Shown here: piece by piece, positions 44,916 through 56,284 of the stretch
Position numbering within the stretch: the stretch's first letter is position 1
How the letters are laid out: every line of letters starts with the position of its first letter
DNA from: Hyperoodon ampullatus
Taxonomy: Eukaryota > Chordata > Mammalia > Artiodactyla > Ziphiidae
Assembly: GCA_949752795.1 (NCBI GenBank)
Contig: OX457057.1
Span: forward strand, 9,042,632-9,106,631
Direction: 5' to 3'
DNA: 64,000 nucleotides
Notes under the pieces: generated by a model
The model's input: only the letters and a program-made list of their open reading frames with translations
Told to the model about the DNA's origin: nothing
The model's database searches: none
Position numbers and translations under genes: made by a program

Positions 44916-45142
44916 GGGTTTTTTTGTTGTTCTTTTTTGTTTTTTGTTTTTTGTTTTGCGGTACGCGGGCCTCTCACTGCTGTGGCCTCTCCCGTTGCAG
45001 AGCACAGGCTCCGGACACACAGGCTCAGCGGCCATGGCTCACGGGCCCAGCCGCTCCGCGGCATGTGGGATCTTCCCGGACCGGGGCACGAACCCGCGTC
45101 CCCTGCATCGGCAGGCGGACTCTCAACCTCTGCGGGAAGCCC
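44916..45142 (-). mobile_element. Young CHR-type SINE, minus strand, with a deleted head
   Basis: T-rich tail made of TTTTTTG units, GCGGTACGCGGGCCTCTCAC, and a head that lacks the usual CACTGCGCCACCAG stretch (it reads CTCAACCTCTGCGGGAAGCC). Flanking repeats AACCAGGCCTATTTC and AACCAGGCCTGTTTC lie at 44901 and 45143. Confidence 0.92.
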
Positions 45143-46888
45143 AACCAGGCCTGTTTCTATCAATGTTGGTTCCCCCCGAACGTTGGTTGCGGAATGGCAC
45201 ACGTGATATGAGAGTGTTAGTGTGAATTTTAAAACCCCTCAGCAATACCCTGTATTGTTTGTGGCGTATATGTGGTAAGATGTAAAAGCATCAGCTAGAA
45301 GGACCCATGTCAAGTGCATGGCTGTGGCCTTGGGTAGGGGACAGGAGGCTAACACTCAAGTTCCAGTTCTCTTGCTTATACCAGTTCCTGGCACGTGGGA
45401 GGCTTGCAGCGTATATACTCCTGCATCTGGATCCTGAGCATGTCAGATTTCTCAAGGAAGGAAGAGGCGGGGGCGTGGGGGTGGTTACAGATAGGAGAGG
45501 CTGTGTCAAACAGAGGGGGAGTATATTCAGAGACCCCAGTTCCTTATAGTCCCAGGGCCCCACGTTGAGCGGATCTTTGGGGAGAGGGCAGAGCAGGGCC
45601 CCTGTCTGAGGTGGAGCTCCCCAGGAGCAGACCCTGAAAGGAAGCGTGCGATGTGTTGCAAAACAGGGGAGCTGGGCTTTCTTGGTCATCTGCCAAAGCT
45701 ACTCCAGGGTTGGGGGACAGTGACTTAAACTTTCAGGCTGCTCTGGCTCCCTGACCACGCGGGCAAGGTGGCCCCAGGAAGCCAAGGGCCATCCTGCAAG
45801 GAGAGGCCATCAGAGGCACATGGGAACAGTGAGGGCCACCAGGGTGGCTGCCCCTTTCCACCCAGCAGGTCTCATAAGGGAGAGTGTCTAACGTTCATTC
45901 AACAAGCAGTCAAGAGTCGATGGGAGCTGGACAGTGTCCTAGATGCTGGGGATACCCCAGTGAGGGGAAAAAGCCCCCAGTACCTGGGAGATTCCATTTT
46001 GCTTGGGAGGTTTTAGGCAGGGCACAGCTCGGAGGAAGGCCTGAGCGGGCGTGTGCCTGCCCAGTCTGTCTGGGGGCACGGTCAGGAGGCCAGCGTGGCT
46101 GCAGCCAAGGTTGGGAAGAAGGAATGAGGTCAGGGAGGCAGCAGGGGCCAGATGGGTCAGAAGGTCATTTCAAGGACTTTGGTTGAGTGTGAGATGGGAG
46201 CTGCTGGAGGGCTTTGGGCAGAGTCGGACATGGTCTGACTTACATTCTAAAAGGACAGTGTTGGACGGAGAGGTGGAGGTGGTGACGAGTGGTCAGGGCA
46301 AGCAGAGCACCGGGCACCGGTTGTCAAGCCAGGGGGGTCCTCCAGGCACTTCTGCCCACGGCAGCTTGGTATTGGAGGCGCCAAGGAAAACATCAGACGC
46401 TCAAACACTGATGGACGGCGCTGGACTCACGCTGAGAAGAGACAGCAAGATCGGCTTCAGTAGTGGCGTCGGTCTCCCGGGGGCCAGCGGGTCTCTCCCG
46501 GCAGCTGACAGGCAGTGTGCTTGTGCTCGGCCCTCTCATGGCGCAGGGGAAGGACCCCATCCCCTCCCCGAAGAGGACAGATAGAGCAGTGGGGTTGGCC
46601 GGGTGCCATATGACACACAGGCTTAAGCAGAACAAAAGAGCACACACTGGGCCTGAAACAGGGAAAGATGCTCCCACACCAGGCGCCAAGCTCGGCAAGG
46701 CTGTATGGGCTCTTTGTCTCTTGGTGAGGGAGTGTCCCAGGCCAAGCGGGGTGGAAAGGCCACGTGACGGAGATTGCCTCTCTCAACATGGCAGCTCTTG
46801 GATCTGTTTCGAAGGCAGAGCAGCAGGCTTCGCTCATGGACTGGATGTAGGAGAAAAAGAGGAGATCAAGATTGCAAGGTTTGGGGCT

Positions 46889-47176
46889 TCCCTGGTGGCG
46901 CAGTGGTTGAGAATCCGCCTGCCGATGCAGGGGACGCGGGTTCGAGCCTTGGTCTGGGAAGATCCCACATGCCGCGGAGCAACTGGGCCCGTGAGCCACA
47001 ACTACTGAGCCTGCGCGTCTGGAGCCTGTGCTCCGCAACAAGAGAGGCCGCGATAGTGAGAGGCCTGCACACCGCAATGAAGAGTGGCCCCCGCTTGCCA
47101 CAACTAGAGAAAGCCCTCGTGCAGAAATGAAGACCCAACAGCCATAAATAATAAATAAATAAAAATTAAAAAAAAA
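46889..47176 (+). mobile_element. Long CHR-type SINE, plus strand
   Basis: Head CTTCCCTGGTGGCGCAGTGG, tRNA-like part, then the body and an AATAAATAAATAAA tail. An 18-bp perfect duplication AGATTGCAAGGTTTGGGG flanks it (46871-46888, 47177-47194). It inserted into a copy of the old unnamed repeat. Confidence 0.95.
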
Positions 47177-47461
47177 AGATTGCAAGGTTTGGGGCTCAAG
47201 CAACTGGAGGCTGGAGCTGCCACTCACCAAGAGGAGACAGGGAGGTCAGGTTTGGGGCAATGATGCATGTGGACCCCTTTGCCTGGCAGAGCAATAAAGC
47301 TATACTTTTCTACTGCACCCAAAACTGTCTCCGAGATTTGACTTGGCCCCGGTGCACAGTAGCTGAGTTTTCAGCATGAGCAAGGCCAGGAACTCAAGTC
47401 TCCAGTGGGCCGCACTTGAGGTAACGGGGCTTTCCAGTCAGACATTCTCATTACTGTGTTC

Positions 47462-47596
47462 TTTTTATTTATTCATTTATTTTTTTGGCTGCACCATGTG
47501 GCTTGCGAGATCTTAGTTCCCCAACCAGGCATCCAACCAGGGCCCACAGCAGTGAAAGCACCGAGTCGTGACCACTGGACCACCAGGGAATTCCCC
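47462..47596 (-). mobile_element. CHR-type SINE, short form, minus strand
   Basis: T-rich tail, TTGGCTGCACCATGTGGC, GATCTTAGTTCCCCAACCAG and the head CCACCAGGGAATTCCC. Confidence 0.9.
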
Positions 47597-48159
47597 CACA
47601 TTCTCTTTAAAAGGCCAGTTTCTAAAGGGATTTGGAAAGAGTCCATATTTTAGTCTATAGGGTTTTCTCACATTCTAGAAACTGTCAGCCACAGGAAGCA
47701 AGTTCCTCTTGTCTCTGGTCTCCTGCTGGCCAGGGCTAAAGTCACTTATCTTGTCTGCAAATCTTGTATCTCTTGTCTTCACAAAACTGAGCCTTCCAGA
47801 TGAAGGAGCCAGAGGAGTTGCCCCGGGAAGGTCAGTGTCTTTTCCCCTTGGCCAAAACTAGACCAGAGCAGGGGCCCACCAGGCACGTCTTCAGAGTCTC
47901 CAAGTCAGCCTGGAAATCCCAACTCTCCAAACCAGCTCTGAAGTCAGCGAGTCTTGATTTTAATCCTAAATGCAGCCTCTGACTGGCGGTGTGAGTGACT
48001 GGATGGTCTCTTAACTTCACTGAGCCTCAGTTAGATAAATAATACACCTCATTGCCTGTGTTAATTATTCAGAGGGAGGGATGGCCAATGTAGGGAGGAA
48101 AAAAGATTTTCTCAACCCTCCTAGGGTCCCTGGCTGGGTCTGAAAATTAAATGGACAGT

Positions 48160-48281
48160 TTTTCGGTTTTTGGGTTTTTTTGGCTGTGCTTTCGGGATCT
48201 TAGTTCCCTGACCGGGGATAGAACCCCCGCTCTTGGCAGTGAAAATGCAGAGTCCTAACCACTGGACCGCCAGGGAAGTCC
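48160..48281 (-). mobile_element. CHR-type SINE, short form, minus strand
   Basis: The plus strand reads TTTTTTTGGCTGTGCTTTCG, GATCTTAGTTCCCTGACCGG and the head CCGCCAGGGAAGTCCC. Confidence 0.9.
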
Positions 48282-48686
48282 CTAAACTGACAGAGATTAA
48301 CAGAAAAGCATACAAAGTTTTTGAATTTTTATGTATACAAGAGAATGGAGACCCAAAGAAGTGACCAGAGCAGGAAGCTTTTAGACAAAGAAAAACAAGA
48401 AATTTGTGAAGAGTTGACAAGACAAAGGTGTTTGGGCTTGGGGTTGTAAATGGTAAAGAAGTAACTAGGAAGATAAGGGTTTAACAAGGTTTTTACAGAT
48501 TTTTTGGCCAGAAATTCCCTGTCTCTGGTGATAAGAATGTCTTCTTTCCTCCTGATACGGGATCTGGGGGGTTCCTTGCACATGGGAGTTTTATGGCCTG
48601 TTTTAGGGAAGATGGGCAGGGCGGGGGGTGGGGGGAAGGTCAGAGGGACCTTCCTGCTTCTGCTGCTTTCTCAAAAACTCCTTCAG

Positions 48687-49017
48687 GGACTTCCCTGGTG
48701 GTGCAGTGGTTAAGAATCCGCCTGCCAGTGCAGGGGACACAGGTTCGAGCCCTGGTCCGGGAAGATCCCACATGCCATGGAGCAACTAAGCCCGTGCGCC
48801 ACAACTACTGAGCCTGTGCTCTAGAGCCTGCGTGCCACAGCTACTGAAGCTCGCACACCTAGAGCCCATGCTCCGCAACAAGAGAAGCCACCGCAGTGAG
48901 AAGCCCACGCACCTCAACGAAGAGTAGCCCCCGCTCGCCGCAACTAGAGAAAGTGCATGTGCAGCAGCGAAGACCCACGGCAGCCAAAAATAACTTAATT
49001 AATTAATAGTTTTTAAG
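48687..49017 (+). mobile_element. Long CHR-type SINE, plus strand
   Basis: Head GGACTTCCCTGGTGGTGCAG, body with CCACAACTACTGAGCCTGTG and end GACCCACGGCAGCCAAAAAT. The 12-bp duplication AAACTCCTTCAG lies at 48675-48686 and 49018-49029. Confidence 0.94.
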
Positions 49018-50124
49018 AAACTCCTTCAGCTTAAAATATTCAATACGCCAAGGTGCCATATTTGGGGATAGCATGTCTGACCATTTATCTATTTGTTTAT
49101 TATTAACTCCATAAACATTTATTGAATGCGTTCTATGAGTTTTCAAAAGATTGAAAAAACTGTCAGGAGACAGAGGTCAACAGATTGTTATAAAACATTA
49201 TATCGGAGATCTAAACTCAGAATCACAGATTGGAACTTGAAGGAAGCTCAGAGCTCCCCAGACCAGCGATTTGCAAAGTCTGTTTTATTTCAAACACTTT
49301 GTTCAAAAGACATCTTACCCAGTATATGAAACAGAGCTAGTCTGACAGAGCTCACCAGCCTCACCCCATTACCACTGCCACTCTAAGGTAGGGTCCCTGG
49401 AGCACAATATGAAAACTGGTCCCCTAGATCCTCCTTATTCCACAGCTGGGGACACAGCCCAGAAAGAGGAGACCTGGACAGGGCACATGGAAACCTCTTG
49501 ATTTTAGAGGCAGAGTGTGACAGTGTGGAGGCTGGGATGCCAGGTAGAGCTTCAAAGGAAATAAATAGAACTTCTACAAATGAAAAACACAGTGACTGAA
49601 GTTAGAAAGTCAATGGATAGGTTAATTCATAGAAGAGATCCACCAGAGGAGAGAATTGGTAGCCTTGAAGATAGATGTGAAGGAATTACTCAGAATTCAG
49701 CAAAAACAGACAGAAAGTAGGAGAAGAAACAAAGGATAGAGTCAGAAGGTCCTATATAAATATAGTCAGAGTTTCTGAGGGAGACAGTGGGAGACAGGCA
49801 ACATCCAAAGATTTAACGGTGGAGAATTTCCAAAACGGAAAGACACCAAGCCCCAGATCCAGGAAGTCAAACAATCTCCAAACAGAATACATAAGAGGAA
49901 ACCCACATTTACAGTCATCATAATGGAACTTTGTTCACTCACTGATGTATCTTCAGCACCTAGAACAGTGCTGGCACCCAGTAAGTGCTTTATAAAAGTT
50001 ATGGAATGAATAGATGAATGAAAACAGCAGAACACCAAAGACAAACACTAAGATCCCAAAAGCAGTTAGACAGAAAAGTTATTGTCCTAAACGGAATGAC
50101 AATTGTCGACTGAAAAAAAAAAAG

Positions 50125-50530
50125 CACAACCTAAAAGTTGAGAATTATGTTTTATTTGACAGACAAAACTGAGAACTAAAACTCAGGACACAGCCTCTCA
50201 GATAGCTCTGAGGGACTGCTTCGACAAGGTGAGGGGGGAACCAGGATATAAAGGAGTTTTTGCAACAAAGACCAGGTACTGGGAACATCAAAAGGTTACC
50301 AAAAATTAAAGAAAAGCAGACATCTCAGGTTAATGAATTTAGCGCTTTTCTATGTATGGGAAGATGCAAAAGTCTGGGCTCCTTTGATATGCACCTCAGC
50401 TATCTGGGGCCAATATCACGTGCTTTCTCATCCTGAGTCTCCTCAGGGCGCACCTTTGGGGGCAGCTGTAATGTGGTGGCTTGATGGCTGCAGCATTCTT
50501 TGTTTACTGGTATGGCAGGCAACATTTTTT
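50125..50530. mobile_element. Possible LTR fragment
   Basis: The text TTGAGAATTATGTTTTATTT, CACAGCCTCTCAGATAGCTC and GGATATAAAGGAGTTTTTGC resembles an LTR seen widely in artiodactyl genomes, but I cannot name the family and see no clear ends. Confidence 0.35.
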
Positions 50531-50958
50531 CCTTCACACAATTATACTGGCAGCTGATGTCTCAACAATAACAATAGGAGTCAGAAGACAGAGGAATGGT
50601 ATCTTTAAAGTGGTGAAAAAAATTACTGTCAATCTAAATTGTGTACTAATGAGTTAGCTTTCAGGATGAAATACATGTTCAGAGGAACGCCAATGGGGGT
50701 GATCACCAACAGACCTTCCCTACCGAAACGTATAAGAACCTTGTTGTGGAAGAAGGAAATTTTTCTTTAAGGAAGATCTGACATGCATGAAGGAAATAGT
50801 AAACATGTGGTTTAGTGTTCAAGACAATAATAATCTATGTCAGGAGGAGTTGACCAGACACAGTGTTACAAAGTCCATTTTTGTCTGGAAGGAAGGTAAA
50901 TACTGGATTAACTTTACACTTTGTTAAATTAAATATACATATTAAAATGTCTTGGATG

Positions 50959-51172
50959 GGGCTTCCCTGGTGGCACAGTGGTTGAGAGTCCGCCTGCCGA
51001 TGCAGGGGACACGGGTTCGTGCCCCGGTCCGGGAAGATCCCACATGCCGCGGAGCGGCTGGGCCCGTGAGCCATGGCCGCTGAGCCTGCGCGTCCGGAGC
51101 CTGTGCTCCGCAACGGGAGAGGCCACAACAGTGAGAGGCCCGCGTACCGCAAAAAAAAAAAAAAAAAAAAAA
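50959..51172 (+). mobile_element. Very young CHR-type SINE, plus strand
   Basis: Head GGCTTCCCTGGTGGCACAGT, body close to the consensus of all young copies here, and an uninterrupted A tail of 26 bases (to 51176, merged with the right repeat). The perfect 15-bp duplication AAAATGTCTTGGATG lies at 50944-50958 and 51173-51187. It sits inside the old L1. Confidence 0.96.
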
Positions 51173-51929
51173 AAAATGTCTTGGATGCCTACTGAAAGAA
51201 GAGAAATAAAATGTGTAATTTCCAAAACAATGGTGGGGGAAAAAATGAGGAAAAAGAAAACCTTGGTCAATTCTAAAAAAAGGCAAGAAAGGAGAAAATA
51301 AACCTGAAGTTTGACCATTAGCAAGCACAAAAATAAGATGGTTTATATAAATATATCATAATCATACATTTGTAAATGACTTTTTAAAAACTTCCAGCCA
51401 CATTGTGTTTTAAGAGACGCACCTAAAATATACAGACACAGGAAGGCTGAAAGTAAATCAATGAAAAAGTTAAGCCAGGCAAATAAGGACTGAAATAGAG
51501 CTGGTATAGCTAAATTCGTATCAGAGCGACTTGACTCTAAGGCAAAAAGTATTACTAGACATAAAAGGGGACTTAAGAGGAAGTAATAATCATCCCCTCC
51601 TTCAAGAATTGCTTTAGAGTTTAAAGGCTCTTTGGCATTTATTTATTAAGCGTCTGATTCTCCCATCAAACCCATGAGATAGTACAGTAGGTGTCACCAC
51701 TTCCCTTTTACAAAGGAGGAGCCTGTGGTTCAGAGAATTTAGGGACTTGCCTGAGGTCACACGGCAAGGGAACTGATCTTGATCACAGGTCTTCTGACTC
51801 CAGGCCCAGTGCTCTCCCTGTTTAGAAAAGAGAAAACGTAAAGTAAAGAGCAGGTCAGGTCTGGGTGGGGAACAGCATGGGCAAAGAGGTTTGGCAAGTA
51901 GAAAATGCCCGGAGAAAAGTATGATTGCG

Positions 51930-52330
51930 CCAAGGACACAGCGCGGAGGGGGAGTGGGTAGTCCAGCCCGTTTCAGAGGGAGCCGAAGGCAGGCAGAGTT
52001 CTGTCTTGCACGTGGAGAAGTTTGCACGAGGCCCACCTGCCTTGCCCCCGGGCACACCGCGTGGGGCCAGAACCCGAGGACCGCGAGCTTCACCCACCCC
52101 CCGGCCACCCGCATCCCCGAGCGCGCACGCGCACAGACCCGCACCGCCAAGCTCTCAGATCGCGTGGAGGCGCAGGGGGCACCCTCCATGCGGCAGCCCC
52201 GCACTCGGCAGGCGCGACCTTTGATGTCCCCACCCCACCTCCCCCGCCTCCACCTGCCTGGATCTTAGCCGTCCCGCCTGAGATCCCCTCCAGGTTCAAA
52301 TTTGACTGGGTGAAGATGGACCAGAGGAAG
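51930..52330 (+). promoter_or_regulatory. CpG island upstream of C1orf167-like exons
   Basis: About two dozen CpGs fall between 52020 and 52230, including GAGCGCGCACGCGCACAG, while neighbouring DNA is CpG-poor. It lies about 8 kb after the AGTRAP end and 4 kb before the first C1orf167-like exon, so it is a candidate promoter for that gene or for an antisense RNA. A plus-strand frame is open through 52372 but shows no known domain. Confidence 0.6.
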
Positions 52331-52676
52331 ATAGAGGCGCGGGAGGGCAGGTCCAGGAGGGCAGAAAACTGAGTCCTGGTGGGAAGAGAAGAGAGACTCA
52401 TCACCTTAACTGGACGAGGATGAGGGTGGAGTGGCGGGGGGCAGACAGGGTGGGGGTTGAAGAGCGGATCGATGGGCCGATGAGCCCAGGCGTGGGATGA
52501 AGGGAATTAGGGGTAGGAAGGGATACTGCGGATTGAGCGTCTCACATCTCCTTTGGAAAGAGGTGGGGTTCGGGGAGGTCCTGGTTAGGATCATGCGCTG
52601 CGGAGTTAGCCCCCGGGGTAGCCCTCTGCCACTGCTGACCGGCTATAAGGCCTTGGGCTGGGCAGGTAGTCTCTTT

Positions 52677-52817
52677 TTTTATTTTATTTTATTTTTTACA
52701 TCTTTATCGGAGTATAATTGCTTTACAATGGTGTGTTAGTTTCTGCTTTATAACAAAGTGAATCAGTTATACATATACATATGTTCCCATATCTCTTCCC
52801 TCCTGCGTCTCCCTCCT
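52677..52817 (-). mobile_element. L1 3' end, minus strand, in a chimeric insertion
   Basis: The plus strand reads a T-rich tail (TTTTATTTTATTTTATTTTT), TTTACAATGGTGTGTTAGTT and TACATATACATATGTTCCCA, the reverse complement of an artiodactyl L1 3' end. Its truncated 5' side joins a tRNA piece, and the two share one 15-bp target duplication, GCAGGTAGTCTCTTT (52662-52676 and 52856-52870). Confidence 0.92.
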
Positions 52818-52855
52818 TCCAGTGGCGCAATCGGTTAGCGCGCGGTACTTATATA
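52818..52855 (+). pseudogene. 5' half of tRNA-Ile(UAU), retroinserted
   Basis: The plus strand holds bases 3 to about 38 of the tRNA-Ile(UAU) gene: TCCAGTGGCGCAATCGGTTA, then GCGCGCGGTACTTATAT. It includes the whole D arm with A box (TGGCGCAATCGG) and stops in the anticodon loop; the T arm, B box and 3' half are absent, so it cannot make a tRNA. It is inverted relative to the L1 piece it is joined to. Confidence 0.88.
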
Positions 52856-54115
52856 GCAGGTAGTCTCTTTAAGCTCATCTCTAAAACGAGCAGCCTACTT
52901 CTTAGGGCTGCGGTGCAGGTTAAATGACAGGACGCATCCTAAAGGCTGCATGATGCTTAGCCCGATCCAGTCACTCCTTTAACACAATGTATAAGCCCCT
53001 ACTGTGTGCCACATACTATTTATTCTATGTGCTGTGAATACAGCAGGGGAAAAAAGAGACAGTGGCTCATAGTCCACTGCAGAGAGAACAGCAAATTTCT
53101 GCAGTCTGTCAGGTGGTGATAAGTCATGGAGAAAAATCATGCAGGGTAAAAAGAGGCGGGAGTGGTGGGGGTGGGTGTGGGCAGAGTGGTCAGGGAGGGG
53201 CTCCCTGGGAAGTTTGAGCAGGATTGGAAGGAAGGAGGGAGAGAGGGCAAGAGGGTTCTGGGGGGAGGGGACAGCAAGTGCAAAGGCCCTGAGGTGGGAA
53301 CATGCACAGCATTTTGGAAGAACGGTGAGGAGGCTAGTGTGTTCAGAGCAGAGAGAGCAAGGGGAGGGAGGAGAGGGGGAGGGTGGGTTAGGTAAGGGTG
53401 GGGAGCAGATAGCATAGAGCAGGGGTCAGCCAACTTTCTTAAAGGCCAGAGGGTAAATGTGTGCAGCCATAGACAAGCATAACCAAAGAGATGAGGCTGT
53501 GTGCCGACGTCACTTTGTACATAATAATAAGGTCTCTGAGAGAGGGCTTCGAAGCCTTGGTTGAGGATTGAGTGGGTTGGGGAGTCTTTGCGGGTGTTTG
53601 AGGTGAGTCAGGACACACCCTGATCTCAGTGTTCACAGGGCCACTCTGCCCTCTGTTGGGAGGAGGCTGTCGGATGTGGAGACAGAGGACAGAAGAGGGG
53701 AGACCAGTTAGGAGGCAAGAGGAGGGGGTGGCTTGACCCAGGGAGGTGAGGATGAGGTGGTGAGCCGGGGCAGATTCTGGGTGTCTCTGGAAGGTGGAAC
53801 AGATGGGATTAGCTGATGGGCTGCACGTGATGGGAGGGAGGGAGGAGTCAGGATGTCCAGAAGAGCGGTATGGGAGTCTGCGTGAGAATCATCTGAAGCT
53901 GAGGTCACCTGGGATGCGAGCATCAGGGAAGTGGGGGTCCCAGGGATGAGCATGGAGAACAGGAACCAGCAGAAGAGGCTGGAAAGAGCAGGCAGGCAGG
54001 CTGGAGGGAGGGATACTGAGAGGTGGCAGCCTGGAGTCAGGGAGGCAGGGGCTCCGAGGAGGCTGAGTGATCACTGTCCTGCCGCCTTTGCTGCCTCAAG
54101 AAAACTGAGGGCTGG

Positions 54116-54222
54116 GACTTCCCCAGCGGTCCAGTGGTCAGGACCCTGCGCTTTCACTGCCGAGGGCCCGGGTTCGATCCCTGGTCGGGGAACTAAGATC
54201 CTGCAACAAGCCGAAGGCTGAG
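54116..54222 (+). mobile_element. CHR-type SINE, short form, plus strand
   Basis: It reads GGGACTTCCCCAGCGGTCCA, then GGGTTCGATCCCTGGTCGGG and GATCCTGCAACAAGCCG, with the A tail lost. Confidence 0.9.
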
Positions 54223-54418
54223 AACTAGCCAGGGGCTTGGCACTGCGGAGATCACCTGGAGGAAAGGCTCTTTGGGGTGAGGGGAGCCCAACTGCACTGA
54301 GGTCAGCAGAGATAGAGGTGGGGGAGGAATTGGGGTTTGGGGGTGATGAGAAGGGGAGAAATGGCCTGAGTCCTTCCTGGAGGCTCAAGAGAGGAGTGGG
54401 GGTTTTTTTGGTGTGTGT

Positions 54419-54765
54419 TTTTTTTTTTTTAATTTATTTATTATTTATTTTTGGTTGCATTGGGTCTTCGTTGCTGTGCTTTCTCTAGTTGCGGTGAGCA
54501 GAGGCCACTCTTCACCGCGGTGCACGGTCTTATTACGGTGGCCTCTCTTGTTGCGGAGCACGGACTCTAGGTGCATAGGCTTCAGTAGTTGTGGCACGTG
54601 GGCTCAGTAGCCGTGGCTCATGGGCTCCAGAGCGCAGGCTCAGTAGTTGTGGCGCAAGGGCTTAGTTGCTCCGCGGCACGTGGGATCTTCCCGGACCAGG
54701 GCTCGAAACTGTGTCCCCTGCATTGGCAGGCGGGTTCCCAACCACTGCGCCACCAGGGAAGCCCT
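54419..54765 (-). mobile_element. Long CHR-type SINE, minus strand
   Basis: T-rich tail, GGTCTTCGTTGCTGTGCTTT, AGTAGTTGTGGC-type segments and head GCGCCACCAGGGAAGCCC, as in the copy at 21760. Confidence 0.92.
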
Positions 54766-56284
54766 TGCTTTTTGTTTTTAAAGATGGAAAAAAATAACCG
54801 CTTGTTGAAGTGCTGATGTGAATGAATCCGTCAGGCAAGAGGAAGTGTTGACGATGGGGGAAGTGACTTTGGGAGCAGAGACAGGGCCCGGACACATCAT
54901 AGCCTGTGTCCCGCCCCCCCCGCTCTGTGCCCTGGTGGGCTTGGGGGGCTGAGTCAGCTGTGGGGATTGAGGGTTCTTTTCCTGATTCACAGAATGGGAC
55001 CTCGGAGGCCGGTGGTGGCCCTGGGTGCTGGCCTTGGGCAGGGGAGACGGGATGGCTCCCAGGGCACAGAGGAGGGTCAGGCTGGGGGGTGGGACCACAC
55101 AGGATGGGGGAGGGCACAGGAGAGGCTATGGACACGAAGCTGGTGAGCGGGGACACTTGTGGCTCTTCTTTTCTGATGGCCCTCCTTGGTGGGTGAAATA
55201 GGAACAAGGTCTGCTGCAGGGGATGAGAGGAGAAGAGGCAACAGAGGCTTGAGGATAGCAGAGAAAGTGTGAAATAGCTTCTAGAGGGTGGGGAGGAGGG
55301 GACTAGAGTCTGATTCTCCAGCAGCCTTGGGGGCCTGCTTGAGATTGAAGGTGGTAATTTCGGAGCGAGGCCACCAGTGCAGTTGTAGGGTTTCCCTTTA
55401 GTCACTTTAACCTATGTCGTGATTTTGCTGCGTGAGCGGCAGAGAGAGGGAGCCAGGGGTGTGCAAGGGGGATGGTCATAACGCCGGATGGTTAAACTGC
55501 AGGAGGCGCGAGAGAGACATCACGGTGGGTCCCGTGGGTCGGAGGACGAAGGGTGGTAGGGACAGAGGGTCGGGTCTCATGGAAGAAAGGATGCGGCACC
55601 AGAGGGAGGGAGCTTGGAAAGATGGGTGTGGGCTCTGAAGCTGAATTTATGGGGGGGGTGCAGTTTTTGAGGATGACAAAGTCTGGGGGGACCCTGGGAG
55701 CAGGTGACTGAGGTTGGGTGAAGGACAGGATGGTGGGAGGTTAGAAGGTCAAGGACTCGCAGACCAGGAGTTGGAGGGATTGTCCACATGCAGGGTGAAA
55801 CCACCCAGAAGTTAGGTGTGTGCTGCAGAAAGTGACAGTGAGCTGGGAGCTGAAACCGTCAAGGAATAAATGACGAGGGCTTCCTTCCTGGCCTGCCTGG
55901 AACTTCGAACCGAGCATTTTAGAGAGGAGAGAGGGAGAATGGTCGGGAAGCGGCGACTGGAAGCAAAGAGGGCCCCCCCTCCTGCCTAGAGGTCTGAGAG
56001 AAAGAGCCCTCACCTGACAGGGCTGCTCGGGAAGCAGGGTCCACAGGGATCTGTCATCAGTGTTAGGAGTGGATGCCGGAAGACACGAGAAAATGACAAG
56101 GGAAAGGGGTGGTACAGGGGTTGGGGAGAGGAGACCCCAAGGGGCCTTGAACACGACAGCCGGGGCTGGACCTCAGGGCAACCAGGGATGCTGGTGAAGC
56201 GTGGGAGTGGGGACCAGGGCTGGGCGTGGCTGGTAGGAGGCGGGCACCCTATCCTCACCCCTCAGAGTCTCCCTAATCAAACAG

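Larger units (their letters stand above)
49540..51600 (+). mobile_element. Old L1-like sequence, interrupted
   Basis: A-rich plus-strand text such as GAACTTCTACAAATGAAAAA, GACACCAAGCCCCAGATCCA and AAAGTGGTGAAAAAAATTAC, then CTTAAGAGGAAGTAATAATC resembles degenerate old L1 coding text. It is interrupted by an LTR-like block (about 50125-50530) and a young SINE (50959). All frames are broken. Boundaries are approximate. Confidence 0.5.
43920..51920. other. Intergenic region between AGTRAP and C1orf167
   Basis: No exon is supported. The stretch holds SINEs, copies of the unnamed old repeat (about 46110-46280 and 47180-47260), an old L1 interrupted by an LTR-like piece and a SINE (49540-51600), and MIR/L2-like text at about 51640-51790. 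Confidence 0.6.
53060..56250. repeat. Long tract of old dispersed repeat (unnamed family), interrupted by SINEs
   Basis: Pieces such as GCAAGTGCAAAGGCCCTGAG (53274), CCAGTTAGGAGGCAAGAG (53704) and AGTTGGAGGGATTGTCCACA (55769) follow one another in the order of a long old repeat seen elsewhere in the window. No gene is supported here. A short Charlie-type piece is at 53420-53475. Confidence 0.45.

Noticed and set aside
46457..47230. Minus-strand open frame of 257 codons
   Set aside because: A large part is the antisense of a SINE (46889-47176); the same peptide phrases recur in frames through other SINE copies. No gene structure supports it.
52022..52372. A protein-coding gene in the CpG island (116 codons)
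   Set aside because: The peptide has no domain I recognise and the frame has no splice or start support beyond the chance openness of GC-rich DNA; kept only as a note under the island.
52818..52855. A functional tRNA gene
   Set aside because: The match stops in the anticodon loop; the T arm, B box and acceptor 3' strand are missing and the piece lies inside a target duplication with L1.
54662..55405. Minus-strand open frame of 247 codons
   Set aside because: It starts in repeat-derived GA/GT-rich DNA and ends inside a SINE. The peptide is Pro/Ser-rich low complexity with no domain, as expected from the complement of a G-rich tract.
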